Below are positions 8,052 through 17,403 of a stretch of 64,000 nt of DNA, in pieces. Location of the stretch: positions 62,001 to 126,000 of the forward strand of contig JAQTOU010000006.1 of assembly GCA_028713125.1 (NCBI GenBank). Reading direction: 5' to 3'. Both the position numbers and the translations under genes were made by a program. Within the stretch, counting starts at the first letter, position 1; each line of letters starts with the position of its first letter. Origin of the DNA: Elusimicrobiales bacterium (GTDB taxonomy: Bacteria; Elusimicrobiota; Elusimicrobia; Elusimicrobiales; UBA9959). The notes under the pieces are model-generated. The model was not told the DNA's origin, made no database searches, and worked only from the letters and a program-made list of their open reading frames with translations.

Positions 8052-10104
8052 GGGCGCCTTTCTGCTTTTCCAGGTCCAGCCTATGCTGGCCAAAGCCATC
8101 CTGCCCTGGTTCGGCGGAACCCCGGCCGTATGGACCACCTGCATGCTTTTCTTCCAGGTGCTGCTGCTCGGCGGTTATCTCTACGCGCATTTGATAGCCA
8201 CCCGGCTGAGCCCGCGCGCCCAGGTTTTCGTCCACCTCGCCCTCCTGCTCGCCAGCCTGTTTTTCCTGAAGATCCTGCCTTCGGCGGCGTGGAGCCCTTC
8301 CGGCGGCGGTTCGCCGGCCTGGAATATCCTCCTTATCCTTGGCGCCAATGTAGGGATCCCGTACCTGGTCCTTTCAGCGACCAGCCCGCTCGCCCAGGCC
8401 TGGTTCCGGGGCGTCAGCCCGCGGTCCCCTTACAGGCTTTACGCGCTTTCCAATGCCGGCTCCCTGCTCGCCCTGCTGAGCTATCCTTTCATCTTCGAGC
8501 CGCTCCTGGCTCTTAAGGACCAGGCCGCGCTCTGGGCCGCGCTCTATATTCTGTTCGTGCTCGCCTGCGGATGGTGCGGGATCGCTTTTTTGCGTTCAGC
8601 GCCCGCCGCCGCGGAGCCGCGCGGTTACGCCGTGCCGGCCGCAGCCGGCGTTAAGACCGGGCCAGGCTGGCGCTCCCGGAGTCTGTGGTTCCTGCTCTCC
8701 GCCTGCGGGTCGGGCCTGCTGCTCGCCACCACCAACCAGCTCACTCTGAACGTTTCCGTGGTCCCTTTCATGTGGATCCTTCCTTTCAGCCTGTATCTTC
8801 TTTCTTTCATCCTGTGCTTCGACAGCGAGCGCTTTTATAAGCGTTCCGCCTGGCTTGTCCTTCTCGCCTTCTCCTGCGCCGGGATCTGTTACGTGCTCTA
8901 CTCGGATATCTCGGTTCCGGCCCTGCTTCTGATAGCCGTCTGTTCCTTCACGCTTTTTACCGCGTGCATGGTCTGCCACGGCGAACTGGCCGCGCATAAA
9001 CCGGCCCCGGAATACCTGACAGGTTTCTACGTCCTGGTCTCCGCCGGCGGCGCTTTCGGCGGCCTGCTGGTGGCCGTGGCCGCCCCGCTCCTGTTCAGGG
9101 GACCTTGGGAGTACCCGCTGTTCTGGCTGCTTGTCCCGTCGATCATGCTGGTTGTAATTTTGCGCGAAGAGAAAGCGCCCTTCTCCATAGGCTACCGCTC
9201 CCTGAGGCTTGTTTCCATCTGCCTGTACATCATTTTCGCCGGCCTTCTTTACGGCTATTACAGGCTTGAAACCCGGTCCCTGCTGGTCATGGAGAGGAAT
9301 TTCTACGGGACGCTGCAGGTGTTCGGGTCGAGCTTCGGCGGGTCGAAGATCCTTACTCTGATGCACGGGCAGGTCAAGCACGGCTTCCAGTTCGCCGAAG
9401 GCGACCCCCGGAGGAAAGAGCCGGTTTCGTATTACGGGCGGGCCAGCGGCCTCGGCTTGGCTATCCGGGCGCTCCGCGGCCCCGGTGCGCGCAGGCGGCC
9501 CCTCCGGCTGGGGGGAGTGGGGCTCGGCGCGGGGGTGATGGCGGCCTGGGCGCGGCCCTCCGACCGGCTGACCTTCTACGAGATCAACCCGCTGGTCCTC
9601 CGCCTGAGCGGCGAGTATTTCACTTATCTCCGCGATACGTCCGGCGCCGTGGACGTAGTGATGGGCGACGCGCGCCTCAGCCTGGAAAGGGAGACCGCCG
9701 CCGGCGCGGCGCCCCGGCCGGAGCCGCTTGACCTGCTTGCGATCGACGCTTTTTCGAGCGACGCGATCCCGCTCCACCTGCTGACGCGGGAAGCTTTCGG
9801 GACCTATTTCGGAAGGCTCCGGCCCGGCGGGGTTCTGGCCGTCCACCTTACCAACCGGTTCCTCGACCTGGAGCCGCTAGTCCGGGGGCTCGCGCTCGAG
9901 CGGGGGCTGAAAACGGTAGTGATCGATAACCCCAAGGACGAAGCGGCGGGCGCCGAGGCGGCCAACTGGATGCTCGTCTCCGGCGATGAGAAGTTCCTCG
10001 GGGATCCCCTCGTGAAAAGCAGCGCCGCGGCCCTGCCGCCGGCGCCCGGCACGCTGGTTTTCACCGACCAGTACAGCAATCTTTACCGGCTGCTCAGGCA
10101 TTAG
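8050..10104 (+). CDS. Fused membrane / spermidine-synthase-like protein
   Basis: AFLLFQVQPMLAKAILPWFGGTPAVWTTCMLFFQ N-terminus, multiple TM helices, C-terminal aminopropyltransferase-like fold (VVMGDARL, DLLAIDAFSSDAIPLHLLT). Only standard start is TTG 8050; true start probably upstream. Confidence 0.8.
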   Translation: MGAFLLFQVQPMLAKAILPWFGGTPAVWTTCMLFFQVLLLGGYLYAHLIATRLSPRAQVFVHLALLLASLFFLKILPSAAWSPSGGGSPAWNILLILGANVGIPYLVLSATSPLAQAWFRGVSPRSPYRLYALSNAGSLLALLSYPFIFEPLLALKDQAALWAALYILFVLACGWCGIAFLRSAPAAAEPRGYAVPAAAGVKTGPGWRSRSLWFLLSACGSGLLLATTNQLTLNVSVVPFMWILPFSLYLLSFILCFDSERFYKRSAWLVLLAFSCAGICYVLYSDISVPALLLIAVCSFTLFTACMVCHGELAAHKPAPEYLTGFYVLVSAGGAFGGLLVAVAAPLLFRGPWEYPLFWLLVPSIMLVVILREEKAPFSIGYRSLRLVSICLYIIFAGLLYGYYRLETRSLLVMERNFYGTLQVFGSSFGGSKILTLMHGQVKHGFQFAEGDPRRKEPVSYYGRASGLGLAIRALRGPGARRRPLRLGGVGLGAGVMAAWARPSDRLTFYEINPLVLRLSGEYFTYLRDTSGAVDVVMGDARLSLERETAAGAAPRPEPLDLLAIDAFSSDAIPLHLLTREAFGTYFGRLRPGGVLAVHLTNRFLDLEPLVRGLALERGLKTVVIDNPKDEAAGAEAANWMLVSGDEKFLGDPLVKSSAAALPPAPGTLVFTDQYSNLYRLLRH

Positions 10105-10148
10105 CCGCCTCCGGAGGCGTCGCCGCGAAACCGGTTCCTCCCGGGATT

Positions 10149-10177
10149 TTGACAAAGAAAAAATAATTGCATATAAT
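10149..10177 (+). promoter_or_regulatory. Perfect consensus sigma70 promoter TTGACA-17 bp-TATAAT upstream of nuoA
   Basis: Read directly; both hexamers match consensus exactly with 17 bp spacer. Confidence 0.85.
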
Positions 10178-10236
10178 TAATTCCGTCATGTAGTTCGGAA
10201 GCAAGAGTTTTGAAGGCACTTTAGCGCTGCAACCTT

Positions 10237-10593
10237 ATGCTCCTAGCCTACGCTTCAATCTTAATCCTCCTCGTAATAGCCACCCTTTTCGCCGGCGGGA
10301 CCCTGTTCGCCTCCTACCTGGTCGGCCCGAAAGTCAAAGACACTTTCAAACATACCGCTTACGAATGCGGCATGGAAGCCGTCGGCACGACCACCGTGCA
10401 GACCAATATCCGGTTCTACACTTACGCCCTCCTTTTCGTCATCTTCGACGTGGAAGCCCTGTACCTCTTTCCCTGGGCCGTAGTGGTCCGTTCCATGGGC
10501 GGCCCGGCCCTCGTCGAGATGGCTATCTTCCTCGGTATCCTGGTGTCCGGCCTGGCCTACGCCTGGAAAATGGGTGCGCTGCAATGGGAATAG
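10237..10593 (+). CDS. nuoA: NADH-quinone oxidoreductase subunit A
   Basis: [32 protein letters not shown]. Confidence 0.95.
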   Translation: MLLAYASILILLVIATLFAGGTLFASYLVGPKVKDTFKHTAYECGMEAVGTTTVQTNIRFYTYALLFVIFDVEALYLFPWAVVVRSMGGPALVEMAIFLGILVSGLAYAWKMGALQWE

Positions 10594-11129
10594 TACTCGA
10601 TAACCTTTCCAAGATAGAAGCCCTGCCCGGCGGCGGCATAGCCCTCGCCACCTCGGACGAACTTATCAACTGGGCCCGCACCTCCTCGGTCTGGCCCCTG
10701 ACTTTCGGCCTGGCCTGCTGCGCCATCGAGATGATGGCCGCTTACGCCTCGCGCTTCGACTTCGAAAGGATGGGCGTCTTCCCCAGGCCCACGCCCCGCC
10801 AGGCGGACGTGATGTTCGTGGCCGGCACCGTGGCCAAGAAGATGGCTGACCCTATTATAAGGATATACAAGCAGATGCCGGAGCCCAAGTTCGTCATCGC
10901 GATGGGCGGCTGCGCGAACTGCGGCGGGCCCTTCTACGATTCCTACGCCGTGGTGAAAGGCGTGGACAAAATAATCCCCGTGGACGTCTACCTGCCCGGC
11001 TGCCCGCCGAGGCCGGAAGCCCTCATGTACGCCGTGATAAAGCTGCAGGAGAAGATGCGGAAGATGACGGTGAAGGGCGGCCATGGCGCGACCCCTCTCC
11101 AGGGGACTGGCTCGAGGAAATTAACCTGA
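10584..11129 (+). CDS. nuoB: NADH-quinone oxidoreductase subunit B
   Basis: [49 protein letters not shown] 10584 chosen inside longer ORF 10365-11129. Confidence 0.95.
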   Translation: MGIVLDNLSKIEALPGGGIALATSDELINWARTSSVWPLTFGLACCAIEMMAAYASRFDFERMGVFPRPTPRQADVMFVAGTVAKKMADPIIRIYKQMPEPKFVIAMGGCANCGGPFYDSYAVVKGVDKIIPVDVYLPGCPPRPEALMYAVIKLQEKMRKMTVKGGHGATPLQGTGSRKLT

Positions 11130-11662
11130 TGACCGCCGATGAAATTTTAGCCAAGCTGCAGGCCTCTTTCCCCGGCCTCGTGAAGTCGGAAGCCCCGTTG
11201 AAGGACTATCCCACCTGGACCGTACCCGCGGGATCCGTGCGCGCGGTCTTCGAGCGGCTCCATTCCAAGTTCTCCTTCAACTACCTCGACATGGTGACCG
11301 CCACCGACTGGTCCGGGCCCGCCAATCCTAAAGGCTACCCGCAGTCCCCGGCCGTGACCCCCGCCGCCGCCGGCGCGCCTTCGGCGACCGCCAAGGACGT
11401 TTTTGAAGTCGTCTATATCGTCAGCGCCCTTTCCACCGGGATGCGGCTCTGCCTGCGCTGCGAACTGCCCAGGAAAGAGGCGGCCGTGCCCAGCCTTTAC
11501 GGCATCTTCATGGCCTCCGACTGGCAGGAGCGGGAAGTTTACGATATGTACGGGATAAAATTCGAAGGCCACCCTAACCTGAAGAGGATACTGACCCAGG
11601 ACGACCAGCAGGGGCATCCCTTAAGGAAAGATTACGAGCATGTCGCCGACAAATTCGATTAA
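11129..11662 (+). CDS. nuoC: NADH-quinone oxidoreductase subunit C
   Basis: [29 protein letters not shown] overlap with nuoB. Confidence 0.92.
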   Translation: MTADEILAKLQASFPGLVKSEAPLKDYPTWTVPAGSVRAVFERLHSKFSFNYLDMVTATDWSGPANPKGYPQSPAVTPAAAGAPSATAKDVFEVVYIVSALSTGMRLCLRCELPRKEAAVPSLYGIFMASDWQEREVYDMYGIKFEGHPNLKRILTQDDQQGHPLRKDYEHVADKFD

Positions 11663-12806
11663 CATGACCAAGCACGCTCACGCGCCAGCCGACTTGAAAG
11701 CCGACCAGATGTTCATCAACTTCGGGCCCCAGCATCCGAGCACGCACGGCGTGCTCAGGATAGCCCTGACCGTGGAAGGCGAAGTCGTGATGAAGGGCGA
11801 CCCCGACGTAGGCTTCCTCCATCGGGGCATGGAAAAACTTTTCGAGGCCAGGACTTATTCCCAGGGCCTGATCCTCACCGACCGGCTCGACTACATTTCC
11901 GCCACGCACAATAACCTGGGCTACTGCCTGGCCGTGGAGAAGCTGGCCGGGATACAGGCGCCGCTGCGGGCCCAGTATATCAGGGTCCTCGCCGCAGAGC
12001 TGAACAGGATAGCCAGCCACCTCGTTTTCTTCGGTACTTTCGGCGTCGACATGGGCGCTTTTACCCCTTTCCTTTACGCTTTCCGCGAAAGGGAAATGAT
12101 CATGGACCTTTTCGAGATGCTCTGCGGCGGGCGCCTGCTGCACTCCTACGTGCGCGTAGGCGGCGTGGCCGCCGACCTGCCCGCGGGCTGGACCGAGAAA
12201 TGCCGGGAATTCCTGACTTTCTTCAAGCCCATGCTTAAGGATTACGACACCCTGCTTAGCGGCAACCCGATCTTCAGGAGCAGGACGGAGGGCGTGGGTA
12301 TCATCGGCGCCGACCGGGCCGTTTCCTGGGGCCTTTCCGGGCCCACGCTACGGGGCAGCGGCGTAAGCTACGACGTCCGCAAGGCCGAGCCCTACTGCGT
12401 CTACGATAAACTTAATTTCACGGTTCCCGTCGGCAAGAACGGGGACTGCCTGGACCGCTACTACTGCAGGATGAAGGAAATGGAGCAGTCCGTGGAGATC
12501 GCTTTCCAGTGCCTCGACGCGCTCGCCGGCGCCGAGCTGAACCCGGGCGAATTCATGGCCAAAGGCGTGCCCAAGATGTTCAAGGCTCCCGCCGGCCAGG
12601 CCTACGCCCACGTCGAGGCTTCCCGCGGCGACCTCGGCTTCTTCGCCGTCTCCGACGGCGGCTTTAACCCCTACCGCATGCACGTGCGCGGCCCCTCTTT
12701 CATCAATGTGGCCATACTGCAGGAAATACTGGTCGGCTGCAAGATCGCCGACGTGGTCGCCATACTGGGTTCCCTGGACATAGTCCTCGGCGAAGTAGAC
12801 AGATAG
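11640..12806 (+). CDS. nuoD: NADH-quinone oxidoreductase subunit D
   Basis: [22 protein letters not shown] and C-terminal IVLGEVDR; alternative ATG at 11664. Confidence 0.95.
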   Translation: MSPTNSINMTKHAHAPADLKADQMFINFGPQHPSTHGVLRIALTVEGEVVMKGDPDVGFLHRGMEKLFEARTYSQGLILTDRLDYISATHNNLGYCLAVEKLAGIQAPLRAQYIRVLAAELNRIASHLVFFGTFGVDMGAFTPFLYAFREREMIMDLFEMLCGGRLLHSYVRVGGVAADLPAGWTEKCREFLTFFKPMLKDYDTLLSGNPIFRSRTEGVGIIGADRAVSWGLSGPTLRGSGVSYDVRKAEPYCVYDKLNFTVPVGKNGDCLDRYYCRMKEMEQSVEIAFQCLDALAGAELNPGEFMAKGVPKMFKAPAGQAYAHVEASRGDLGFFAVSDGGFNPYRMHVRGPSFINVAILQEILVGCKIADVVAILGSLDIVLGEVDR

Positions 12807-12818
12807 TTTTCAAAGATC

Positions 12819-14093
12819 ATGACCGAAGAAACGATACAGCCCAAAGTTTTAGAGCCCGTCTTCAACCACGCCAACGGCAGGCTGCTCATGCCGGAAACCC
12901 GCTACTGGCCCACAGACATGTGGAAAAGCCCGTGGAGCCTGCCTACTTACAGGCGCGGCGCCGCCGTGCTGGCCGGGCTGATACTCGGTATCGCCGGCGT
13001 AGCCTGGTTCATCGGCGAGATCGGTCCCAGGCTCGCGCCTATCTACTCCCTGGCCGAACAATTCGCTCTCTCCTACGGCGTGCCCGCTTTCTGGATAGCC
13101 GTAGTCTGGACTTTCATAAAAGGCGTTTTCGTCCTGCTCGCCCCGGCCCTTAACGCGCTGTTCGCGGTCTGGTGGGAGCGGAAGATCTCCGCGCATATCC
13201 AGTCCCGCATGGGCCCGATGTACGTGGGCTGGTGGCACGGCGCCCTGCAGACCCTGGCGGACGGCATCAAGCTTTTCCTTAAAGAGGACATAGTTCCCGA
13301 GTGCGCCGACAAGGTCGTGCACTGGCTGGCCCCCGTGGTCGTCCTGATCCCGGCCATCCTGGTCTTCGCCCCGGTCCCTTTCGGCAAAGATCTTATCTAC
13401 GCCAATATCGATATCGGCACGGTCTATGTTTTCGCGGTGGGCGGCGTTTCCGTGATGGGTATAATCATGGCCGGCTGGTCCAGCGGCAATAAATTCTCCC
13501 TCCTCGGCGGCCTCCGCTCGGCCGCGCAGCTGGTCTCCTACGAGCTGCCGCGCACCTTCGCCGTCCTCCCGGTGATAATGCTGGCCGGCACTCTGAATAT
13601 AGCCGAGATAGCCGGCTTCCAGGCCGGTTACTGGGGCGGCATAGTTCCCCGCTGGTTCATTTTCTATCCGGTCGTGGGACAGGTCGCTTTCATAGTTTTC
13701 CTCATAGCTTCCGTCGCAGAGACGAACCGCGTCCCTTTCGACATTCCCGAAGCGGAATCGGAGCTCGTGGCCGGCTTCAACACCGAATACTCCGGCATGA
13801 AATTCGCGCTTTTCTTCCTGAGCGAGTTCGCCTACGTCCTTCTTTCCTGCCTGCTGATGGCCTCTTTCTTCTTCGGCGGCGGCGCGGCTCCCCTGCCCTT
13901 CCTGGACTTCCTGCCCAGCTGGGCCTGGTTCCTCTCCAAGACCCTGATCCTGATGTTCTGCTTCCTCTGGTTCAGGTGGACCTTCCCGCGCTTCAGGGTG
14001 GACCGGCTTATGGATTTTAACTGGAAATTCCTGCTCCCCGTCAGCCTTATCAATATAGCGGCAGGCGGAATTCTGATCTGGCTTTTATCATGA
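12819..14093 (+). CDS. nuoH: NADH-quinone oxidoreductase subunit H
   Basis: WERKISAHIQSRMGPMYVG, ADGIKLFLKED, ETNRVPFDIPEAESELVAGFNTEYSGMKF. Confidence 0.95.
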   Translation: MTEETIQPKVLEPVFNHANGRLLMPETRYWPTDMWKSPWSLPTYRRGAAVLAGLILGIAGVAWFIGEIGPRLAPIYSLAEQFALSYGVPAFWIAVVWTFIKGVFVLLAPALNALFAVWWERKISAHIQSRMGPMYVGWWHGALQTLADGIKLFLKEDIVPECADKVVHWLAPVVVLIPAILVFAPVPFGKDLIYANIDIGTVYVFAVGGVSVMGIIMAGWSSGNKFSLLGGLRSAAQLVSYELPRTFAVLPVIMLAGTLNIAEIAGFQAGYWGGIVPRWFIFYPVVGQVAFIVFLIASVAETNRVPFDIPEAESELVAGFNTEYSGMKFALFFLSEFAYVLLSCLLMASFFFGGGAAPLPFLDFLPSWAWFLSKTLILMFCFLWFRWTFPRFRVDRLMDFNWKFLLPVSLINIAAGGILIWLLS

Positions 14094-14635
14094 AGAACTA
14101 TATAGCTTTCGTGTTCGACGCTTCCTGGAATACCCTGAAAGGGCTTTGGGTCACTCTTAAAGTCCTGTTCCTGCCGTCCATTACCGTCCAGTATCCGACG
14201 GAGAAGATAGTTCCCTATGCCAGGTTCAGGGGAATGCTGGCCTATGACGCCGAGGCCTGCATTGCCTGCGGGATGTGCGTAAGGGCCTGCCCCTCCAAGT
14301 GCATAGCGCTCGCCAAGGCCGCTCCGGCCCCGGTTTCGGCGCCTGTGGAAGGCCAGCCCGCGGCTCCGGCGGCCAAACCCAAAATAGAGTGGTATACCAT
14401 CGATTACGGCAGGTGCAATTTCTGCGGGCTCTGCGAAGAGTCCTGCCCCACGAAGCCCAAAAAAGCCCTCTGGCATTCGCTGGACTACGAGGCGATCTTC
14501 AGCACGAGGGCGGAGATGGTCCGCCGCTGGAAGCGGGGCGACGACCTCTGGGGAACGGCCCGCAAAACCGCCGACGGGCAGCTGGCCCCTATCACCGACC
14601 AGATACATATACAGAGCGTACCGGTAAGAAAATGA
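14090..14635 (+). CDS. nuoI: NADH-quinone oxidoreductase subunit I (2x4Fe-4S)
   Basis: CIACGMCVRACP and CNFCGLCEESCP; position between nuoH and nuoJ. Confidence 0.92.
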   Translation: MKNYIAFVFDASWNTLKGLWVTLKVLFLPSITVQYPTEKIVPYARFRGMLAYDAEACIACGMCVRACPSKCIALAKAAPAPVSAPVEGQPAAPAAKPKIEWYTIDYGRCNFCGLCEESCPTKPKKALWHSLDYEAIFSTRAEMVRRWKRGDDLWGTARKTADGQLAPITDQIHIQSVPVRK

Positions 14636-15123
14636 CAGAAACCATAATTTTTTACATGCTGACGGCGGTGATACTTCTCTCGGCCCTGGGCGTAGTCCTG
14701 CTTCCGGGCCTGATGCACAGCGCTCTCTGCCTCGGCCTCTGCCTGGCCGGGGTGGCCGGGATCTTCGCCTCCCTGGGTTCCGATTTCGTCTTCGCCGCGC
14801 AGATCCTGGTCTACGTCGGCGGCATTGCGGTGCTGATACTTTTCGTGGTCCTCCTCGCCGGCAGCGCTTCCGATAAAATTGTACGCCAGGTGAACGACCA
14901 GTGGCTGCCCTCCCTGCTTATCTGCGCCGCTTTCTTCTGGGCTTTCCTTAAGATAATGGGCTATTTCTCCGGGATACCGGGCGCGGCCGCCCCGTCTCCC
15001 TCGGTCAGGGCTATCGCGGCCCTGATGCTCGGCGATTACGCCGTCCCTTTCGAACTTATCTCCGTAGTGCTCCTGGCTTCGATGACCGGGGCGGTGCTCT
15101 TCGGAAGGAGGAAGGCGCAATGA
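14632..15123 (+). CDS. nuoJ: NADH-quinone oxidoreductase subunit J
   Basis: FAAQILVYVGGIAVLILFVVLL; ATG 14632 overlaps nuoI stop, chosen inside longer ORF 14275-15123. Confidence 0.92.
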   Translation: MTETIIFYMLTAVILLSALGVVLLPGLMHSALCLGLCLAGVAGIFASLGSDFVFAAQILVYVGGIAVLILFVVLLAGSASDKIVRQVNDQWLPSLLICAAFFWAFLKIMGYFSGIPGAAAPSPSVRAIAALMLGDYAVPFELISVVLLASMTGAVLFGRRKAQ

Positions 15124-15425
15124 CACTTTCCTATTACCTGGCTCTCTCGGGGCTGCTTTTTACGATCGGGCTTTTCGGCGTTCTGACCCGCCGCAACGTG
15201 ATCGGCATCCTTATGTCCATCGAGCTCATGCTCAACGCCGCGAACATCAACTTCGTGGCTTTCAACCGCTTTCTTTACCCCGGCCAGTACGCGGGCCAGC
15301 TGAACGCGATTTTCATCATCACCCTGGCCGCAGCGGAAGTCGTGGTCGGCCTGGCGCTCGTGATGGCTATCTACAAGAACATCAAGAGCGTATACGTCGA
15401 AGATTATAATATCCTGAAAGGATAG
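15120..15425 (+). CDS. nuoK: NADH-quinone oxidoreductase subunit K
   Basis: RRNVIGILMSIELMLNAANINFVAF, ITLAAAEVVVGLALVMAIYK. Confidence 0.95.
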   Translation: MTLSYYLALSGLLFTIGLFGVLTRRNVIGILMSIELMLNAANINFVAFNRFLYPGQYAGQLNAIFIITLAAAEVVVGLALVMAIYKNIKSVYVEDYNILKG

Positions 15426-15438
15426 CGGAGACCCAGAA

Positions 15439-17376
15439 ATGCTTGAATACGTTTACATCCTTCCGCTTTTAAGTTTCGCAGTCGCCGGACTCATCCTCGC
15501 TTTCGGGCGCTGGCTTCCTCTGAAGGGCGCCTCCGCCGGCATCCTTGTGGCGGCCTGGGGCTTCTCACAGGGCCTTATGCTTTTCGTAAAAGCCATACAG
15601 GGGACCATCACGCTTCCTTACGAGATGTCCATACCCTGGTTCAGCTTCGGCGGGAACCAGGCGACGCTTGGCGTCTACGTCGACGGCCTGACCATCGCCA
15701 TGCTCATCGTGGTGACGGCAGTCAGCCTGCTGGTGCAGATCTATTCCACCGGCTATATGCACGGCGACCCCCGATTCAAGCGCTTCTACTGCTACCTTTC
15801 CCTGTTCACCGCCTCCATGCTCGGCGTGACCCTCACCAATAACATGATGGTGTTCTTCATGTGCTGGGAGCTGGTCGGCGTCTGCTCCTACCTCCTGATC
15901 GGTTTCTGGTTCGAGAAGCAGTCGGCCGCCTACGCCGGCAAGAAAGCTTTCATCACCACGAAGCTCGGCGACCTTGGTTTCCTGGTGGGCCTGATGGTTC
16001 TTTTCTACGCTGCCGGGACTTTCGAGATATCCAAGATACTCGAGCTCGCCCACAAGGGCGCCATCCCGGCGCTGGCGGCCGGAATAGCGGGCATCCTGAT
16101 GTTCATGGGCGCCGCGGGCAAATCCGCCCAGTTCCCGCTTTTTATCTGGCTCCCCGACGCCATGGAAGGCCCCTCTCCCGTCTCCGCCCTGATCCACGCG
16201 GCCACCATGGTGGCGGCCGGCGTGTACATGGTAGCCCGGCTTTACGCGGTTTACGCGCTCTCGCCGATGGCGATGAACACCGTGGCCTGGACCGGCGCGA
16301 TAACGGCTTTCATGGCGGCCTCCCTGGCGCTGACCTGCTTCGACCTGAAGCGGGTGCTCGCTTTCTCCACGGTCTCCCAGCTGGGCTACATGATGCTGGC
16401 CCTCGGCGTCGGCGGCTTTACGGCCGGCATGTTCCACCTGACCACGCACGCTTACTTCAAGGCCCTCCTGTTCCTCGCGGCCGGCTCCGTCATCCATGCC
16501 GTGCATACCAACGACATGCGCGAGATGGGCGGCCTGCGCCACAAGATGCCGATCACCTATATAACTTTCCTGCTCGGCACGCTCGCGCTTTGCGGAATTC
16601 CTCCTTTCGCCGGGTACTTCTCGAAGGACGAAGTGCTCGCCGCAGCACTGGCCAGGAACCCCGTCCTTTTCGCGATTGGCGCGATGGCCGCGGCGATGAC
16701 CGCTTTCTATATGGCGCGCGCGCTTGTAATGACTTTCCACGGCAAGCCGAAGGACGCTCACAAACACGATCACGCGCATGAAAGCCCCGCCGTAATGACC
16801 GGCCCGCTCATCCTGCTCGCCGCCGTCTCTGTAGTCTCCGGCTTCGTCCTTACCAGGCACGAGATGTTCGAGCATCTGGTCAATTTCGAAGGCGCGCTCC
16901 CTTTCGAGCTGCACCACGTCAACCACAGCGCCGTCGCGCTGTTCTCCTCGATAGTGGCCGCGCTTTCAATGAGCCTGGGCATCTGGCTGTACAAGGCCAG
17001 GCCCGATATCCCCGCCGCTTGCCGCGAGACTTTCTCTCCCATAGTGAACATGCTGGAGAAGCGCTACTGGCTGGACGCTTTCTTCCTGAAGCTCGTGGAT
17101 ATCGGCGATTCCATGAGCCGGTTCATGTTCAGCTTCGACTTCAATTTCCTCGACCAGCTGGCTATCGACGGCTGGGCCTGGCTGACCCTGAAACTCAGCA
17201 AGATCCAGGGCTGGATCGACGACCACGTGGTCGACGCCGCTCTGAACGCCACCGGGACGATCACGATGTCCGCCGGGAGGATGGCGCGCCTGGCCCAGAC
17301 CGGGCTGGTCCAGAACTACCTTCTTTTTGTGGCGATAGCCGTTTCGATATTCGCGGCGATCGCTTTTGCGGGCTAG
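15439..17376 (+). CDS. nuoL: NADH-quinone oxidoreductase subunit L
   Basis: MMVFFMCWELVGVCSYLLIGFW, AGKSAQFPLFIWLPDAMEGPSPVSALIHAATMVAAGVYM. Confidence 0.97.
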   Translation: MLEYVYILPLLSFAVAGLILAFGRWLPLKGASAGILVAAWGFSQGLMLFVKAIQGTITLPYEMSIPWFSFGGNQATLGVYVDGLTIAMLIVVTAVSLLVQIYSTGYMHGDPRFKRFYCYLSLFTASMLGVTLTNNMMVFFMCWELVGVCSYLLIGFWFEKQSAAYAGKKAFITTKLGDLGFLVGLMVLFYAAGTFEISKILELAHKGAIPALAAGIAGILMFMGAAGKSAQFPLFIWLPDAMEGPSPVSALIHAATMVAAGVYMVARLYAVYALSPMAMNTVAWTGAITAFMAASLALTCFDLKRVLAFSTVSQLGYMMLALGVGGFTAGMFHLTTHAYFKALLFLAAGSVIHAVHTNDMREMGGLRHKMPITYITFLLGTLALCGIPPFAGYFSKDEVLAAALARNPVLFAIGAMAAAMTAFYMARALVMTFHGKPKDAHKHDHAHESPAVMTGPLILLAAVSVVSGFVLTRHEMFEHLVNFEGALPFELHHVNHSAVALFSSIVAALSMSLGIWLYKARPDIPAACRETFSPIVNMLEKRYWLDAFFLKLVDIGDSMSRFMFSFDFNFLDQLAIDGWAWLTLKLSKIQGWIDDHVVDAALNATGTITMSAGRMARLAQTGLVQNYLLFVAIAVSIFAAIAFAG

Positions 17377-17403
17377 GTTTTAAAAATTCAGGAGAACTTA
17401 AAC

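Noticed and set aside
8596-9846. 416-aa antisense ORF
   Set aside because: Lies opposite the spermidine-synthase-like gene; low-complexity G/R/E-rich translation typical of GC-driven shadow ORFs.
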